Positions 1-8,585 of a stretch of DNA of 64,000 bases are shown one piece after another. Below the pieces are notes generated by a model that was not told where the DNA came from, made no database searches, and saw only the letters and a list, made by a program, of their open reading frames with translations. This DNA is from Desulfovibrio sp. (GTDB lineage Bacteria; Desulfobacterota; Desulfovibrionia; Desulfovibrionales; Desulfovibrionaceae), in NCBI RefSeq assembly GCF_009712225.1, contig NZ_WASP01000006.1, positions 930,875 to 994,874 of the forward strand. The letters are read 5' to 3'. Every line of letters starts with the position of its first letter. Positions within the stretch are counted from its first letter, which is position 1. The translations under genes were made by a program, and so were the position numbers.

Positions 1-123
1 CCCATCATGTTTCTGAAACGCGGCAGCATGTCCCAGGAGGGCAACGGCCCTCGCATAAGCATAACGCGCCGTATTTTCAATCTGGATAAAACTGGCTGTC
101 CCTATTCCTCGGAGGAGAACTGA
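1..123 (+). CDS. 3' end of an unidentified protein (partial)
   Basis: An open frame runs from the window edge to a TGA at 121-123, and its last residues read ...GCPYSSEEN. The stop overlaps the ATG of the next gene in a TGATG junction, which is typical of translationally coupled genes. A GGAGGAG stretch at 111-117 serves both as the end of this frame and as the ribosome site of the next gene. Too little is present to name the protein. It is called real because of the coupling, not because of homology. Confidence 0.5.
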   Translation, partial: PIMFLKRGSMSQEGNGPRISITRRIFNLDKTGCPYSSEEN

Positions 124-461
124 TGCGCTGGTACGGAATTGACGACATTACCGAAGAAGATACCGCAAAACTGGTTGCCACGCTCACCGAGATGGAGCTG
201 ACATCGGGCATGGACGGCCTTTTCTGGCTGCCTGTTCCCGCCGAGATGCTCTCGCCCGTGCAGCAGGAACATGTGGAAAGCTGCGGTCCCCACGTTATGG
301 GGCTGGAAATTGAAGAAAATTTTGTGCGCCTCGAACTGCTGGTGCGTGCCCGTGGCCGCATGCGTTGCGAATGCGTACACTACGCCTCGCCCGAACTGCG
401 CGACCGCATGATCGTTTGGCTTGAAAATCTGCTGGCCGAGCTGGGCATCAACCCGGCCTAG
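123..461 (+). CDS. Conserved hypothetical protein, 112 aa
   Basis: I do not recognise the family. The protein is small, acidic and soluble-looking, with no signal peptide or membrane segment. It starts MRWYGIDDIT and alternates charged helices with short hydrophobic stretches, including one arginine-rich strand around residues 75-85. The start is well supported: GGAGGAG lies 6 bases before the ATG, which overlaps the preceding stop. It sits upstream of tilS on the same strand with a gap of about 150 bases. No function is proposed. Confidence 0.7.
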   Translation: MRWYGIDDITEEDTAKLVATLTEMELTSGMDGLFWLPVPAEMLSPVQQEHVESCGPHVMGLEIEENFVRLELLVRARGRMRCECVHYASPELRDRMIVWLENLLAELGINPA

Positions 462-608
462 GCACTGATAGTAAATATTTCTATGGCCTTGGGGCGATGC
501 GCAACGCCAAAACCCCAGGGCCGTTTTCAACTGCCCTTTCCTGTTTCCACAATCTCCAGTTTTTCCGGGTCCATCTTTTGCCCACACCTTCGCTGCCACA
601 GACATGCC

Positions 609-1715
609 ATGATGGAATCACCGCCTACGCTGCAAACCCTCCCGCCCGCTGCGGCCCATCTTTGCCTTGAGGTTGAGCGATTCTGCCTTTTGCGGCTGGG
701 TCTCGCGCGTGGTTCACATCTGTTATTGGCGCTCTCTGGCGGAGCTGATTCCACCGCGCTGGTCCTTGTGCTGCATCTGCTGGCCCCACGCCTTGGGCTG
801 ACACTGCACGCCCTGAGCGTTGATCACGGCCTGCGGGAAGAATCCGCGCAAGAAGCTGAATTTGTACTGCAACTATGCAATATGTTGGGCATTGGCTGTA
901 CTGTGCGACAGGCCGATGTGCACGGACTGGCGACCAGCGACAGGATTGGCATTGAAGATGCGGCCCGCAAACTGCGCTATGCCATGCTGGAACATGAACG
1001 CGCTGCCGTGGGGGCCGACTTTATCGCCCTGGGGCACCATGCGGCAGACGTGAGCGAAGACGTGCTGCTACGCCTTGTGCGCGGCACAGGCTGGCCCGCC
1101 CTTGGCGGTATGGCAGCCCGCGATGATGATCGCCGTCTGCTGCGTCCCCTGCTGGCAACGGACGCGCAAGCCCTGAAAGATTTGCTGAGAGTGTGCGGCA
1201 TCAGCTGGTGCGAAGATGCCAGCAACCAGAGCCGCCAGTACAAGCGTAACCGCCTGCGCCTTGATGTGCTGCCCCTGCTGCGGCAGGAGAACCCCTCGCT
1301 GGACCGCACCGTGCACGATCTGTGGCAAATGGCCCGCCTGGACGAAGATTACTGGAATACAACACTGGATGCGGCCTTGGCAGTAACCCCTTGGCTGGAA
1401 CAGCCTGTGGTCAGTGCAAGCGGCCCAAGCCTTACCCTGCCCGCCAAACTGCTGGCGGGTTTGCACCCTGCGGCCCGTTTGCGCCTGTACGTGCGGGCGG
1501 TACGGTATTTGTGCCGCTCAGTGGGGGGAAATGCTCGCGAGGATTCTGACAGTACGGGGCAACTGCGGGGTCAGGCCCGCGCCCGGACCCTGCTGGCGCT
1601 TGATGAAGCGCTTGCCAGCGGGCGGGGGAATACGCGGTTTCAGTTGCCTGGTGGGTTGGAGGCGTATTTGAAGGGTGGGAATATTGTTTTTGGGGTGCCT
1701 GCGGCGGGCAAATAA
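609..1715 (+). CDS. tilS: tRNA(Ile)-lysidine synthase TilS
   Basis: TilS attaches lysine to C34 of the CAU-anticodon tRNA-Ile, so that the tRNA reads AUA. The N-terminal half holds the PP-loop ATP-pyrophosphatase signature SGGADS about 43 residues in, followed by DHGLR and later a GHHAADVSED segment, as in the TilS/TtcA N-type ATPase fold. The C-terminal part is variable, as usual for the family. I chose the double ATG at 609/612 because it places the P-loop at the usual distance from the N terminus. An in-frame ATG at 483 would add 42 atypical residues. Neither start has a convincing ribosome site. The gene converges on polA across a palindrome-rich spacer. Confidence 0.88.
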   Translation: MMESPPTLQTLPPAAAHLCLEVERFCLLRLGLARGSHLLLALSGGADSTALVLVLHLLAPRLGLTLHALSVDHGLREESAQEAEFVLQLCNMLGIGCTVRQADVHGLATSDRIGIEDAARKLRYAMLEHERAAVGADFIALGHHAADVSEDVLLRLVRGTGWPALGGMAARDDDRRLLRPLLATDAQALKDLLRVCGISWCEDASNQSRQYKRNRLRLDVLPLLRQENPSLDRTVHDLWQMARLDEDYWNTTLDAALAVTPWLEQPVVSASGPSLTLPAKLLAGLHPAARLRLYVRAVRYLCRSVGGNAREDSDSTGQLRGQARARTLLALDEALASGRGNTRFQLPGGLEAYLKGGNIVFGVPAAGK

Positions 1716-2132
1716 CTCAATTTTCTAGTTTGTGCTGCCCTGTGGGCACTGACTTTCGCCGTCCGGCGAAGTTTGGGATGCCTGCGCGGCGCGCGGCAAG
1801 GCGGGGCCGGTTATGGGGCTTCGCCCCCGCCGCGCCGCGTAAATGCCAAAGTGCGCTCTCGCTTCGGGAGTGGTTCCGCTTCAGCCAACTACAACAGAAA
1901 AATGAGATAGTCATATTTGTGCCTTGCCCTTTTTTAAACTCGCCGGAGCGGAGGCGGAGGCGATGGGATGTGTTGGGCGAATTTGCAAAATACACATTTT
2001 TCTGGCCTGACAAGGAAAAATCCTGTTTTTGAGCGCAGCGTACTCAAGTACGTGAGCATCAAAAACAGGATTTTAACGCCGTCAGGCCAAGAAAGTCGGG
2101 GTTGCGAAATCAGTCCGACATGCCGCGCATGT
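1716..2132. other. tilS-polA convergent intergenic region, palindrome rich
   Basis: No credible gene is present between the two convergent stops. The left part (about 1745-1880) holds small GC-rich inverted repeats such as TTCGCCgtccGGCGAA and GGGGcttcGCCCC. The middle (about 1880-1960) is AT-richer. The right part holds the large nested palindrome listed separately. It probably acts as a two-way termination zone and may also be the remains of a dispersed repeat. Confidence 0.5.
2003..2089. repeat. Nested 87-bp compound palindrome
   Basis: Three concentric inverted repeats are visible. The outer arms are TGGCCTGAC (2003-2011) and GTCAGGCCA (2081-2089). The middle arms are a perfect 16-bp pair at 2017-2032 and 2059-2074. 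The inner arms are CGTACT (2039-2044) and AGTACG (2047-2052) round a CA loop. Folded, this gives a long stem on either strand, and T runs lie inside and beside the arms. It sits between convergent genes, so a bidirectional terminator is the simplest role. The elaborate nesting also resembles a mobile or dispersed palindromic unit. Confidence 0.7.
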
Positions 2133-4919
2133 TTAGTGGGCAGAGCCCCAGTCGAGGCCACTCCCCCAGTCAACGACAAGCGGCACAGACAAAGCCGCAC
2201 CACCAGGCATAACCCCGCTCATAAGCGCCGCAACCCTCTCGCCCGCGGCAGCCGCAGCATCGGTGGGTACTTCCAGCAGCAGTTCGTCATGCACCTGCAA
2301 AAGCAGTCGGGCTTCCATGCGCTTCAACTCCGCATCATGGGCCACAGCCAGCATGGCAAGCTTGATGATATCTGCCGCCGAGCCCTGAATAACCGTGTTG
2401 ATGGCCTGCCGCCGCGCCAGCGCATAATTTTGCCCGTTGGCGGAATGGATGTCGGGCAGCAGCCGCCGCCGCCCACCAAGGGTCGTCACATAGCCCTGCC
2501 GCTTGGCAACAGCCTCCACTTCTTCATAAAATTCTTTCAGGCCCGTGAGACGTTCAAAATAACGGGCGATGAATTCCTTGGCCTCGTTGGAGCTGATTTT
2601 CAGCTCCTGCGCCAGCTTTTGCGCGCCCATGCCGTAGATAAGCCCAAAATTGATGGTCTTGGCATTGCGCCGCTGATCGGGGCTCACCTGATCGGGCGTC
2701 AGGTCGTATACCAGGGCCGCAGTACGGGCGTGAATGTCTTCGCCATTGCGGAAAGCCTCAATCAGGGCGGCGTCCTGCGACATATGCGCCAGCACACGCA
2801 GCTCAACCTGCGAATAGTCGGCAGAAACCAGCAGATTATCAGTCCCGGCGATGAAGCACGAACGCATGCGCTTGCCCAGCGGCCCGCGCACGGGGATGTT
2901 CTGGAGGTTGGGATTGCTGGACGAAAGCCGCCCCGTGGCCGTGGCCTTCTGGTTGAAGGTAGTGTGGATGCGCCCGCGCGAATCCACAAGGCGCGGCAAT
3001 GGATCAAGATAGGTGGAGCGCATTTTTTCCAGCTTGCGGAACTGAAGAATGCTCTCGACCACCGGGTGCTGACCTGCCAGTTTTTCCAGTGTTTCCTGAC
3101 TGGTGGATGCCTGACCGCCACGGGTTTTGCGCGGCGAGGGCAGCTTGAGCGTGTTGAAAAGCATGTCACCAAGCTGCTGGGCCGAGCGGATGTTGAAGGT
3201 GGTTCCCGCTGCGGCAAAAACCTCTTGCGTAAGGCGGTCTATTTCGCCCTGCACGTCTGAGAGAAAAGCCTGAAAAGCAGCCGCATCAATGGCAACGCCA
3301 CGCGCTTCCATCTGGGCAAGCACCGGGGTGAGCGGCAATTCAAGCGAACGGTAAAGCTCAAGAAGGCCGTCGGCCTCAAGACGTTGCTCCATAACAGCGG
3401 CCATGCGCAGGGCCATACCGGCAGGTCCGTTGCCGCCCTGTCCTTCGCGCAGGGGCGCACCCCAGCGCACCGCCAGCCGGGGCCAGCCGTAGTCGCTTTC
3501 TTCGGGGTTGATAAGGTAGGCGGCCAGCCCAAGATCAAAGAAAAACGGCGGCGTGGCCGCAACCGGCAGCTTGCGCCAGCAGGCAGCAGCAACAAGCAGG
3601 GCCTTGAGGTCGGCGGTCACCAGCCTGCGCGCACCGGCAAGCCAGACACACAGGTCTTCCTGTGAGCCACCCCAGCGAAAATCATCAAGCCCTTCCACGC
3701 CCACATGCGGGGCCTTGCCCATACCGCCGGGCCAGACAACCGCAACCTCAAGCCCCGCGCAGGGGGGCAACTGATCAAGTGCGCTCACAAGGGGTGCTTC
3801 CGGCTCATCGGCCACATCCAGCAGGCTCATCTGCGGGCCGGCACCTGCTGCGGGCCGGGACTTTGATGAAGCCTTTTCGGCAGGGGCCATGAGAGAACCC
3901 TGTGCCGCGGGGCGCAGCGCACCAGAATCTGATACAGGCATGGTGGTTGTGGTGGCAGAACTGACAGCCTGCGCAGGGCCCGAGCCACCGCCAGATGCAC
4001 CGCCAGTTGCACCAATGGGCGCGCTGTGCTGCAAACGGGCCAGAGTAGCCATGTCGCGGCGCAGGGCGTGCAGTTCAAATTCGTCGGCCATGGCAGCGCA
4101 CTGGGCTTCATCCAGCGGGCCAACGGTCATGTCCTCAAGGGTCAGTTCCTTGCACATGTCCAGCGAAAGAGACGTAAGCTGACGCCACAAAAACATGTTG
4201 TCGAGATGGTCGCGCAGCTTGTCCTGAATCTTGGGCCCAAGCAGGGCAAAATGGTCGCGTATGTCTTCGAGCGAGGGGCAGATTTCAAATATCTTTTGCG
4301 CGGTCTTGGGGCCGATGCCCGGCACGCCGGGAATATTATCGCTCGTGTCACCCACAAGAGCCTGCACGTCGGCCCACTGGTCGGGCCGCAGGCCGCTCTC
4401 TGCCGTAAAATCTGCAGCGGAGAGCAGCTTTTCTTCCTTTGAGGCGGGGTCCCACATGTACACGTTGGGGCCAAGGCACTGCTTGAGGTCTTTATCGCCG
4501 CTCACGATTATTACGGGCCGCTCGGCAGAAAACCGCGCCGCCAGCGAGGCAATGCAGTCGTCGGCCTCGCAGCCGTCAGAAATTTCTACTGGAATGCCAA
4601 GAGCCTTGACCATGCGCACAATGGGTTCCATCTGCCGCACCAGATCTTCTGGAGTGGCGTCGCGGTTGGCCTTGTACAGCGGAAACAGGTCGTGCCTGAA
4701 ATTCTTGCCCTTGCCGTCTTTTACAAACAGAAAATGTCCGGGCCTTTCATCACGCAGAATACGCATCAGCACGCGGGTAACCACAACCAGCGCGTTGGTA
4801 GGAAAGCCGTCGGAACGCTGCATGTTCTTGTTGGCAAAAAAACCGCGATAGATAAAGGCAGAGCCGTCCATGAGAAAGAGCGGTTCGGCAGGGAGATTGA
4901 GACGTTGTTTCAGCGACAT
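2133..4919 (-). CDS. polA: DNA polymerase I
   Basis: The 928-residue protein has the usual three-part plan. Residues 1-300 are the 5'-3' flap exonuclease with helix-hairpin-helix; FLMDGSAFIYRGFF, DGCEADDCIA and GDTSDNIPGVPGIGPKTA are visible. An Ala/Ser/Thr/Pro-rich linker follows at about 305-380. The C-terminal polymerase carries motif A (SADYSQVELRVLAH), motif B (RRNAKTINFGLIYG) and motif C (LLQVHDELLLEV). The middle 3'-5' exonuclease domain is present in outline, but the acidic DxE and other Exo residues are not found, so proofreading is probably lost. The start MSLKQRLNLP gives a normal N terminus. It is divergent from the mla operon. Confidence 0.95.
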   Translation of the reverse strand: MSLKQRLNLPAEPLFLMDGSAFIYRGFFANKNMQRSDGFPTNALVVVTRVLMRILRDERPGHFLFVKDGKGKNFRHDLFPLYKANRDATPEDLVRQMEPIVRMVKALGIPVEISDGCEADDCIASLAARFSAERPVIIVSGDKDLKQCLGPNVYMWDPASKEEKLLSAADFTAESGLRPDQWADVQALVGDTSDNIPGVPGIGPKTAQKIFEICPSLEDIRDHFALLGPKIQDKLRDHLDNMFLWRQLTSLSLDMCKELTLEDMTVGPLDEAQCAAMADEFELHALRRDMATLARLQHSAPIGATGGASGGGSGPAQAVSSATTTTMPVSDSGALRPAAQGSLMAPAEKASSKSRPAAGAGPQMSLLDVADEPEAPLVSALDQLPPCAGLEVAVVWPGGMGKAPHVGVEGLDDFRWGGSQEDLCVWLAGARRLVTADLKALLVAAACWRKLPVAATPPFFFDLGLAAYLINPEESDYGWPRLAVRWGAPLREGQGGNGPAGMALRMAAVMEQRLEADGLLELYRSLELPLTPVLAQMEARGVAIDAAAFQAFLSDVQGEIDRLTQEVFAAAGTTFNIRSAQQLGDMLFNTLKLPSPRKTRGGQASTSQETLEKLAGQHPVVESILQFRKLEKMRSTYLDPLPRLVDSRGRIHTTFNQKATATGRLSSSNPNLQNIPVRGPLGKRMRSCFIAGTDNLLVSADYSQVELRVLAHMSQDAALIEAFRNGEDIHARTAALVYDLTPDQVSPDQRRNAKTINFGLIYGMGAQKLAQELKISSNEAKEFIARYFERLTGLKEFYEEVEAVAKRQGYVTTLGGRRRLLPDIHSANGQNYALARRQAINTVIQGSAADIIKLAMLAVAHDAELKRMEARLLLQVHDELLLEVPTDAAAAAGERVAALMSGVMPGGAALSVPLVVDWGSGLDWGSAH

Positions 4920-4978
4920 GATTGCCCGGTGGTTTTCGGTTTCTGAAAGGGTGCAGGGAGGTTCGCAGGCCTGGATGC

Positions 4979-5007
4979 TTGCGAAGATGTAGTGCTACGC
5001 GTATAGT
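4979..5007 (+). promoter_or_regulatory. Candidate sigma-70 promoter of the mla operon
   Basis: TTGCGA at 4979-4984 and TATAGT at 5002-5007 are separated by exactly 17 bases. Transcription would begin near 5013-5015, at or next to the first mlaE codons, and no Shine-Dalgarno sequence precedes them. The mRNA may therefore be leaderless. Confidence 0.4.
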
Positions 5008-5013
5008 ATAGTG

Positions 5014-6141
5014 ATGGAAACAAGTCCGCAAGTGACCGTATCTGTTCAGGGGCCGCTGCTGCGCGTGAGCGTCGGCGGACGCTGGAATTTTGATGAACCT
5101 TGGCCCAGCGAGGCGGCAACCGCCCTGGCCAGCGTCGCCGACCAGCGTATCCGCGAGGTGAGCCTTGAAAGCGATAATCTGGGCCAGTGGGACAGCACCC
5201 TGCTTGTTTTTCTGGTGCAGATGGTCAAGGCGGCGCGCGCCCGCCAGCTGCCCCTGCGCACTATGCTGCCCGAGGGGCTCGAACGCCTCATCAAGCTGGC
5301 CTTTGCTGTTCCGGCCAAGGAAGGCTCGGCGCGCAGCAAGGAATCCGTTGGCTTTGTAACCAGCGTGGGCGAAAGCGTACTGGCGCTGCGGCCCAAGATT
5401 GAGGATTTTCTCAACTTTCTTGGCGAGGTTGTGCTCTCCATCTGGCGGCTGTTTCTTGGCCGGGCCAAGATGCGCCCCATGGATCTTTTTGCCGCCATGC
5501 ACGAATGCGGCGTGGCTGCCCTGCCCATCATTTCGCTCACCAGCCTGCTTTTTGGCCTTATTCTCGCCTTTGTGGGAGCTGTGCAGCTTACCCAGTTTGG
5601 CGCGCAGATATACGTTGCGGGCCTTGTGGGCATAGGTATGCTGCGGGTTATGGGAGCCATCATGGTGGGGGTTGTCATGGCGGGCCGGGTGGGTGCTGCC
5701 TACGCGGCCCTTATTGGTACAATGCAGGTGAATGAAGAGGTGGACGCCCTGTCTACCCTTGGCATTTCACCCCACGACTTTCTTGTACTGCCACGGGTGC
5801 TGGCGCTGATGGCCATGATTCCCCTGCTGACCCTGTACGCCGACCTTATGGGCATAATCGGCGGTTTTCTTGTGGGCACGGCCATGCTGAACCTCAACCC
5901 GCTTGAATACATCAACGCCACCATCCAGATGGTTCCGTTCAAGCACCTGATTATCGGTCTGGTGTACGGCACGGTATTTGGAGCCATTGTGGCCGTGGCC
6001 GGATGCTATCAGGGCATCCGTTGCGGGCGCAGCGCCCAGGCCGTTGGGCAGGCCACCACCACGGCGGTGGTGCAGGCCATTGTGGGTATTATTGTGGCAA
6101 CCGCCATAATCACTGTTATCTGCAACGTGCTGGGAGTGTAG
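5014..6141 (+). CDS. mlaE: MlaE-family lipid ABC transporter permease with fused STAS domain
   Basis: This is the inner-membrane permease of a phospholipid/MCE transport system that moves lipids between inner and outer membranes. The first 100 or so residues look like a STAS (MlaB-like) domain: a short beta-rich start, then VSLESDNLGQWDSTLLVFLVQ, the core STAS strand-helix segment. The remainder is a five-to-six-helix MlaE permease with LTSLLFGLILAFVGA, RVGAAYAALIGTMQVNEEVDAL (EAA-like loop) and a hydrophobic C terminus. In enteric bacteria MlaB is a separate protein, so this is the fused form. The ATG at 5014 is preceded in frame by a GTG at 5011. mlaF begins one base after the stop. Confidence 0.88.
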   Translation: METSPQVTVSVQGPLLRVSVGGRWNFDEPWPSEAATALASVADQRIREVSLESDNLGQWDSTLLVFLVQMVKAARARQLPLRTMLPEGLERLIKLAFAVPAKEGSARSKESVGFVTSVGESVLALRPKIEDFLNFLGEVVLSIWRLFLGRAKMRPMDLFAAMHECGVAALPIISLTSLLFGLILAFVGAVQLTQFGAQIYVAGLVGIGMLRVMGAIMVGVVMAGRVGAAYAALIGTMQVNEEVDALSTLGISPHDFLVLPRVLALMAMIPLLTLYADLMGIIGGFLVGTAMLNLNPLEYINATIQMVPFKHLIIGLVYGTVFGAIVAVAGCYQGIRCGRSAQAVGQATTTAVVQAIVGIIVATAIITVICNVLGV

Positions 6142-6142
6142 C

Positions 6143-7024
6143 ATGCCCGACGCAGTGCAAACTTCCATCGTCCTTCCCAACGTAGGCACCCCCAATGCGG
6201 CCGCTGGCGACGATGTACGCATCAGCGTGCGCGATCTTACGGTGGCCTTTGGCTCATTCGTGCTCATGCGCAACGTGTCGTTTGACGTGCGCGTGGGCGA
6301 TATTTTTATGGTCATGGGCGGTTCCGGCTGCGGCAAAAGTACCCTGCTGCGCGTGCTCATGGGCCTGAAAGAGCCACAGCAGGGGCAGATATGCTATAAC
6401 GGCGAAAATTTCTGGGCAGGCACGGAAGAAAGCCGCAGCCGCATCATGCGCAACACCGGCGTGCTGTTTCAGGGCGGCGCGCTGTGGAGCTCCATGACGC
6501 TGGCAGAAAATGTGGGCCTGCCCCTGCAACAGTACACCGATCTTTCCGATGAGGAGATCAGGGAACAGGCTTCGCTCAAGCTGGCTCTGGCAGGGCTTGC
6601 CGGATTTGAGGACTACTATCCCTCGGAAATCAGCGGCGGCATGCGCAAACGCGCGGGTCTGGCGCGGGCGCTTGCCCTCGACCCCCAGATACTCTTTCTG
6701 GATGAACCCTCGGCCGGACTCGACCCCGTAAGCTCGCGCCTGCTTGACGACCTGATACTTGAACTGCGCGACAGCCTTGGCACAACGTTTGTCATTGTTT
6801 CGCACGAATTGGCGAGCATTTTTACCATTGCCCGCAACGGCATATTTCTCGACGCGCAAAGCAGAACCGTCACCGCCAGGGGCAACCCCAGCGAGATGGT
6901 CAAGGACCCCACCACAGACCAGAGCGCCATGCTCTTTCTGACCAGAGGCGGCAAGCGCGAAAACACTGAAGAAGGGGCCGAAGGCGCACAGGCGGCAACG
7001 TCACACAAGGAACAAAGCCGATGA
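6143..7024 (+). CDS. mlaF: MlaF-family lipid ABC transporter ATPase
   Basis: This is the cytoplasmic ATPase of the Mla-type transporter. Walker A is GGSGCGKST (about residues 57-65), the ABC signature is ISGGMRKRAGLARAL and Walker B is ILFLDEPSAGLDP, followed by an H-loop IVSHE. The pattern SGGMRKR and the D-loop match the MlaF/Ttg2A subgroup. A charged C-terminal tail of about 35 residues extends past the fold. The gene overlaps mlaD by 4 bases (ATGA), showing a tightly coupled operon. Confidence 0.92.
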   Translation: MPDAVQTSIVLPNVGTPNAAAGDDVRISVRDLTVAFGSFVLMRNVSFDVRVGDIFMVMGGSGCGKSTLLRVLMGLKEPQQGQICYNGENFWAGTEESRSRIMRNTGVLFQGGALWSSMTLAENVGLPLQQYTDLSDEEIREQASLKLALAGLAGFEDYYPSEISGGMRKRAGLARALALDPQILFLDEPSAGLDPVSSRLLDDLILELRDSLGTTFVIVSHELASIFTIARNGIFLDAQSRTVTARGNPSEMVKDPTTDQSAMLFLTRGGKRENTEEGAEGAQAATSHKEQSR

Positions 7025-7989
7025 ACTCGCAATCATACAAGACAACTGTTGGCGCTTTTGTGCTGGGGGGCCTGGCCCTGCTGGTTCTGGGCATCATTCT
7101 GCTGGGCGGCGGCCGTCTGTTCAGCAACGACCTTGAATACGTGCTCTACTTCGATGGCTCGGTAAGCGGCCTCACCACCGGCGCACCTGTGGTGTTCAGG
7201 GGCGTGCCCATGGGCAGCGTTACCCGCATCAATCTGGTTGCCAACGCGCGCGATTCAAACGTGACAATTCCCGTTTATGTGCGCATCGACGAACGCAGCT
7301 TTGTACGCGCCAGCGGCGCGACCTCGCCCTCGGAATCTTTCCAGCAGGAAATAATACGCCGCATGGTGCAGCGCGGCCTGCGCGCGCGCCTGCAACTGCA
7401 AAGCCTGATTACGGGCCAGTACCGCGTGGAGCTCGATTTTTACCCCGCCACTGCGGCCAACTTCCGCTCTGCCACGCCAGACATGGAAATTCCCACCATC
7501 CCCTCGCCCATAGACACGCTGCAAAGCACGCTTTCGCAGATGCCGCTCGAGCAGATGGTCAACTCGCTGAGCGCCGTGCTGCAAAATCTGGCACTGGGCC
7601 TCAGCGACGACAAACTGGGCAAGGCGCTTACGGCATTTACCAACACCTTTGACGAGGTCCACGGCATTCTGCACACGGGCTCCATACGCACCAATACCGA
7701 GCAGGTGCTCAAAAACCTGAGCTCTGCCAGCGCCTCGGTTGAAAAAGAACTGCCAGCCACCATGACGGCCTTCCGCGAGGGCATGCAGAGCATGGCCGTT
7801 GCCGCAGACCAGCTGCGCGCGGCCACGGCCTCCGCACAGGGCATTCTGGGGCGCGATTCGCCAACCATGAACGACCTGCGCCGTCTGCTTAAGGAAAGCA
7901 CCGATGCCATGCGCTCGATGCGCGCCCTGGCCGAAACGCTTGAACGCAACCCCGAAGCCCTGCTGCGGGGCAAGCAAGGAGCACGCTGA
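7021..7989 (+). CDS. mlaD: MlaD/MCE-domain lipid-binding protein
   Basis: This is the periplasmic substrate-binding part of the Mla system. An N-terminal membrane anchor (about residues 10-30, FVLGGLALLVLGIILLGGG) is followed by the MCE domain, with VYFDGSVSGL-type and GAPVVFRGVPMGSV motifs typical of the family. The C-terminal half is helical, rich in Ala/Leu/Ser and probably coiled coil, as in longer MCE proteins that form tubes or hexamer barrels. Its start overlaps mlaF, and its end overlaps the next lipoprotein gene by one base. Length 322 aa is longer than E. coli MlaD (about 180 aa). Confidence 0.88.
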   Translation: MNSQSYKTTVGAFVLGGLALLVLGIILLGGGRLFSNDLEYVLYFDGSVSGLTTGAPVVFRGVPMGSVTRINLVANARDSNVTIPVYVRIDERSFVRASGATSPSESFQQEIIRRMVQRGLRARLQLQSLITGQYRVELDFYPATAANFRSATPDMEIPTIPSPIDTLQSTLSQMPLEQMVNSLSAVLQNLALGLSDDKLGKALTAFTNTFDEVHGILHTGSIRTNTEQVLKNLSSASASVEKELPATMTAFREGMQSMAVAADQLRAATASAQGILGRDSPTMNDLRRLLKESTDAMRSMRALAETLERNPEALLRGKQGAR

Positions 7990-8585
7990 TGCCACGTAAT
8001 ATTCTTTTATTCTCGCTTGCACTGCTTGTGCTTTTGTGCGGCTGCGGACGCAGCACCCCCACGCGCTACTACCTGCTTGAAAGCGCCCTTGGCCCGGTCA
8101 AGGCCGACAGCCTGCCCAGCAAAACCCTGCGTGTGGCGCAGGTTACCGTGCCGGACTATCTTGACCGCAACAGCATTGTGAGCCGCGTAAACGGTCAGAC
8201 AGAGCTGATCGTATCGCAGTTTCATGCCTGGGCGGAACCTGTGGGCCACGGCGTAAGACGTGTGGTGCAGGAAGTGCTCACCGCGCCCATGCTGGCAGCG
8301 GGCTTCAACGTGCTGGCGGCGGGCGACGACACAAGGGCCGACTATGTGCTGCTGGTTGACGTGCAGCGGCTCGATGGCAACTTTGAAGCCAACGCCGTGC
8401 TTGAAGCGCGCTGGACGATCAAGAACCGGCACGACGATGTCCTTGCCCGTGGCATTTATGCCGACGTGGAACAGGTCAATGGCAAAACCTACGACACCCT
8501 CACCGCGGCAGAAAGCGCCATGGTGCGTCGCCTGGCGGAGCATCTGGCAACCCGCCTGCCCGCACTCATACGGGGCAAGTCATGA
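7989..8585 (+). CDS. PqiC-like ABC transport auxiliary lipoprotein
   Basis: This is an outer-membrane lipoprotein of the PqiC/YmbA (ABC-type transport auxiliary, DUF330) type. The signal peptide ends in a lipobox-like VLLCGCG, with the Cys near residue 18. The segment TRYYLLESA next to the mature N terminus is characteristic of this family, as is the later FHAWAEPVGHGVRRVVQE stretch. It completes an inner membrane-periplasm-outer membrane lipid path with the three preceding genes. Its stop overlaps the start of the HD-GYP gene by 4 bases. Confidence 0.82.
   Translation: MPRNILLFSLALLVLLCGCGRSTPTRYYLLESALGPVKADSLPSKTLRVAQVTVPDYLDRNSIVSRVNGQTELIVSQFHAWAEPVGHGVRRVVQEVLTAPMLAAGFNVLAAGDDTRADYVLLVDVQRLDGNFEANAVLEARWTIKNRHDDVLARGIYADVEQVNGKTYDTLTAAESAMVRRLAEHLATRLPALIRGKS

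Noticed and set aside
1968..3260. Long open frame on the plus strand opposite polA
   Set aside because: Low-complexity antisense frame created by GC-rich codons of polA; no ribosome site or family motif, while the polA motifs on the other strand are certain.
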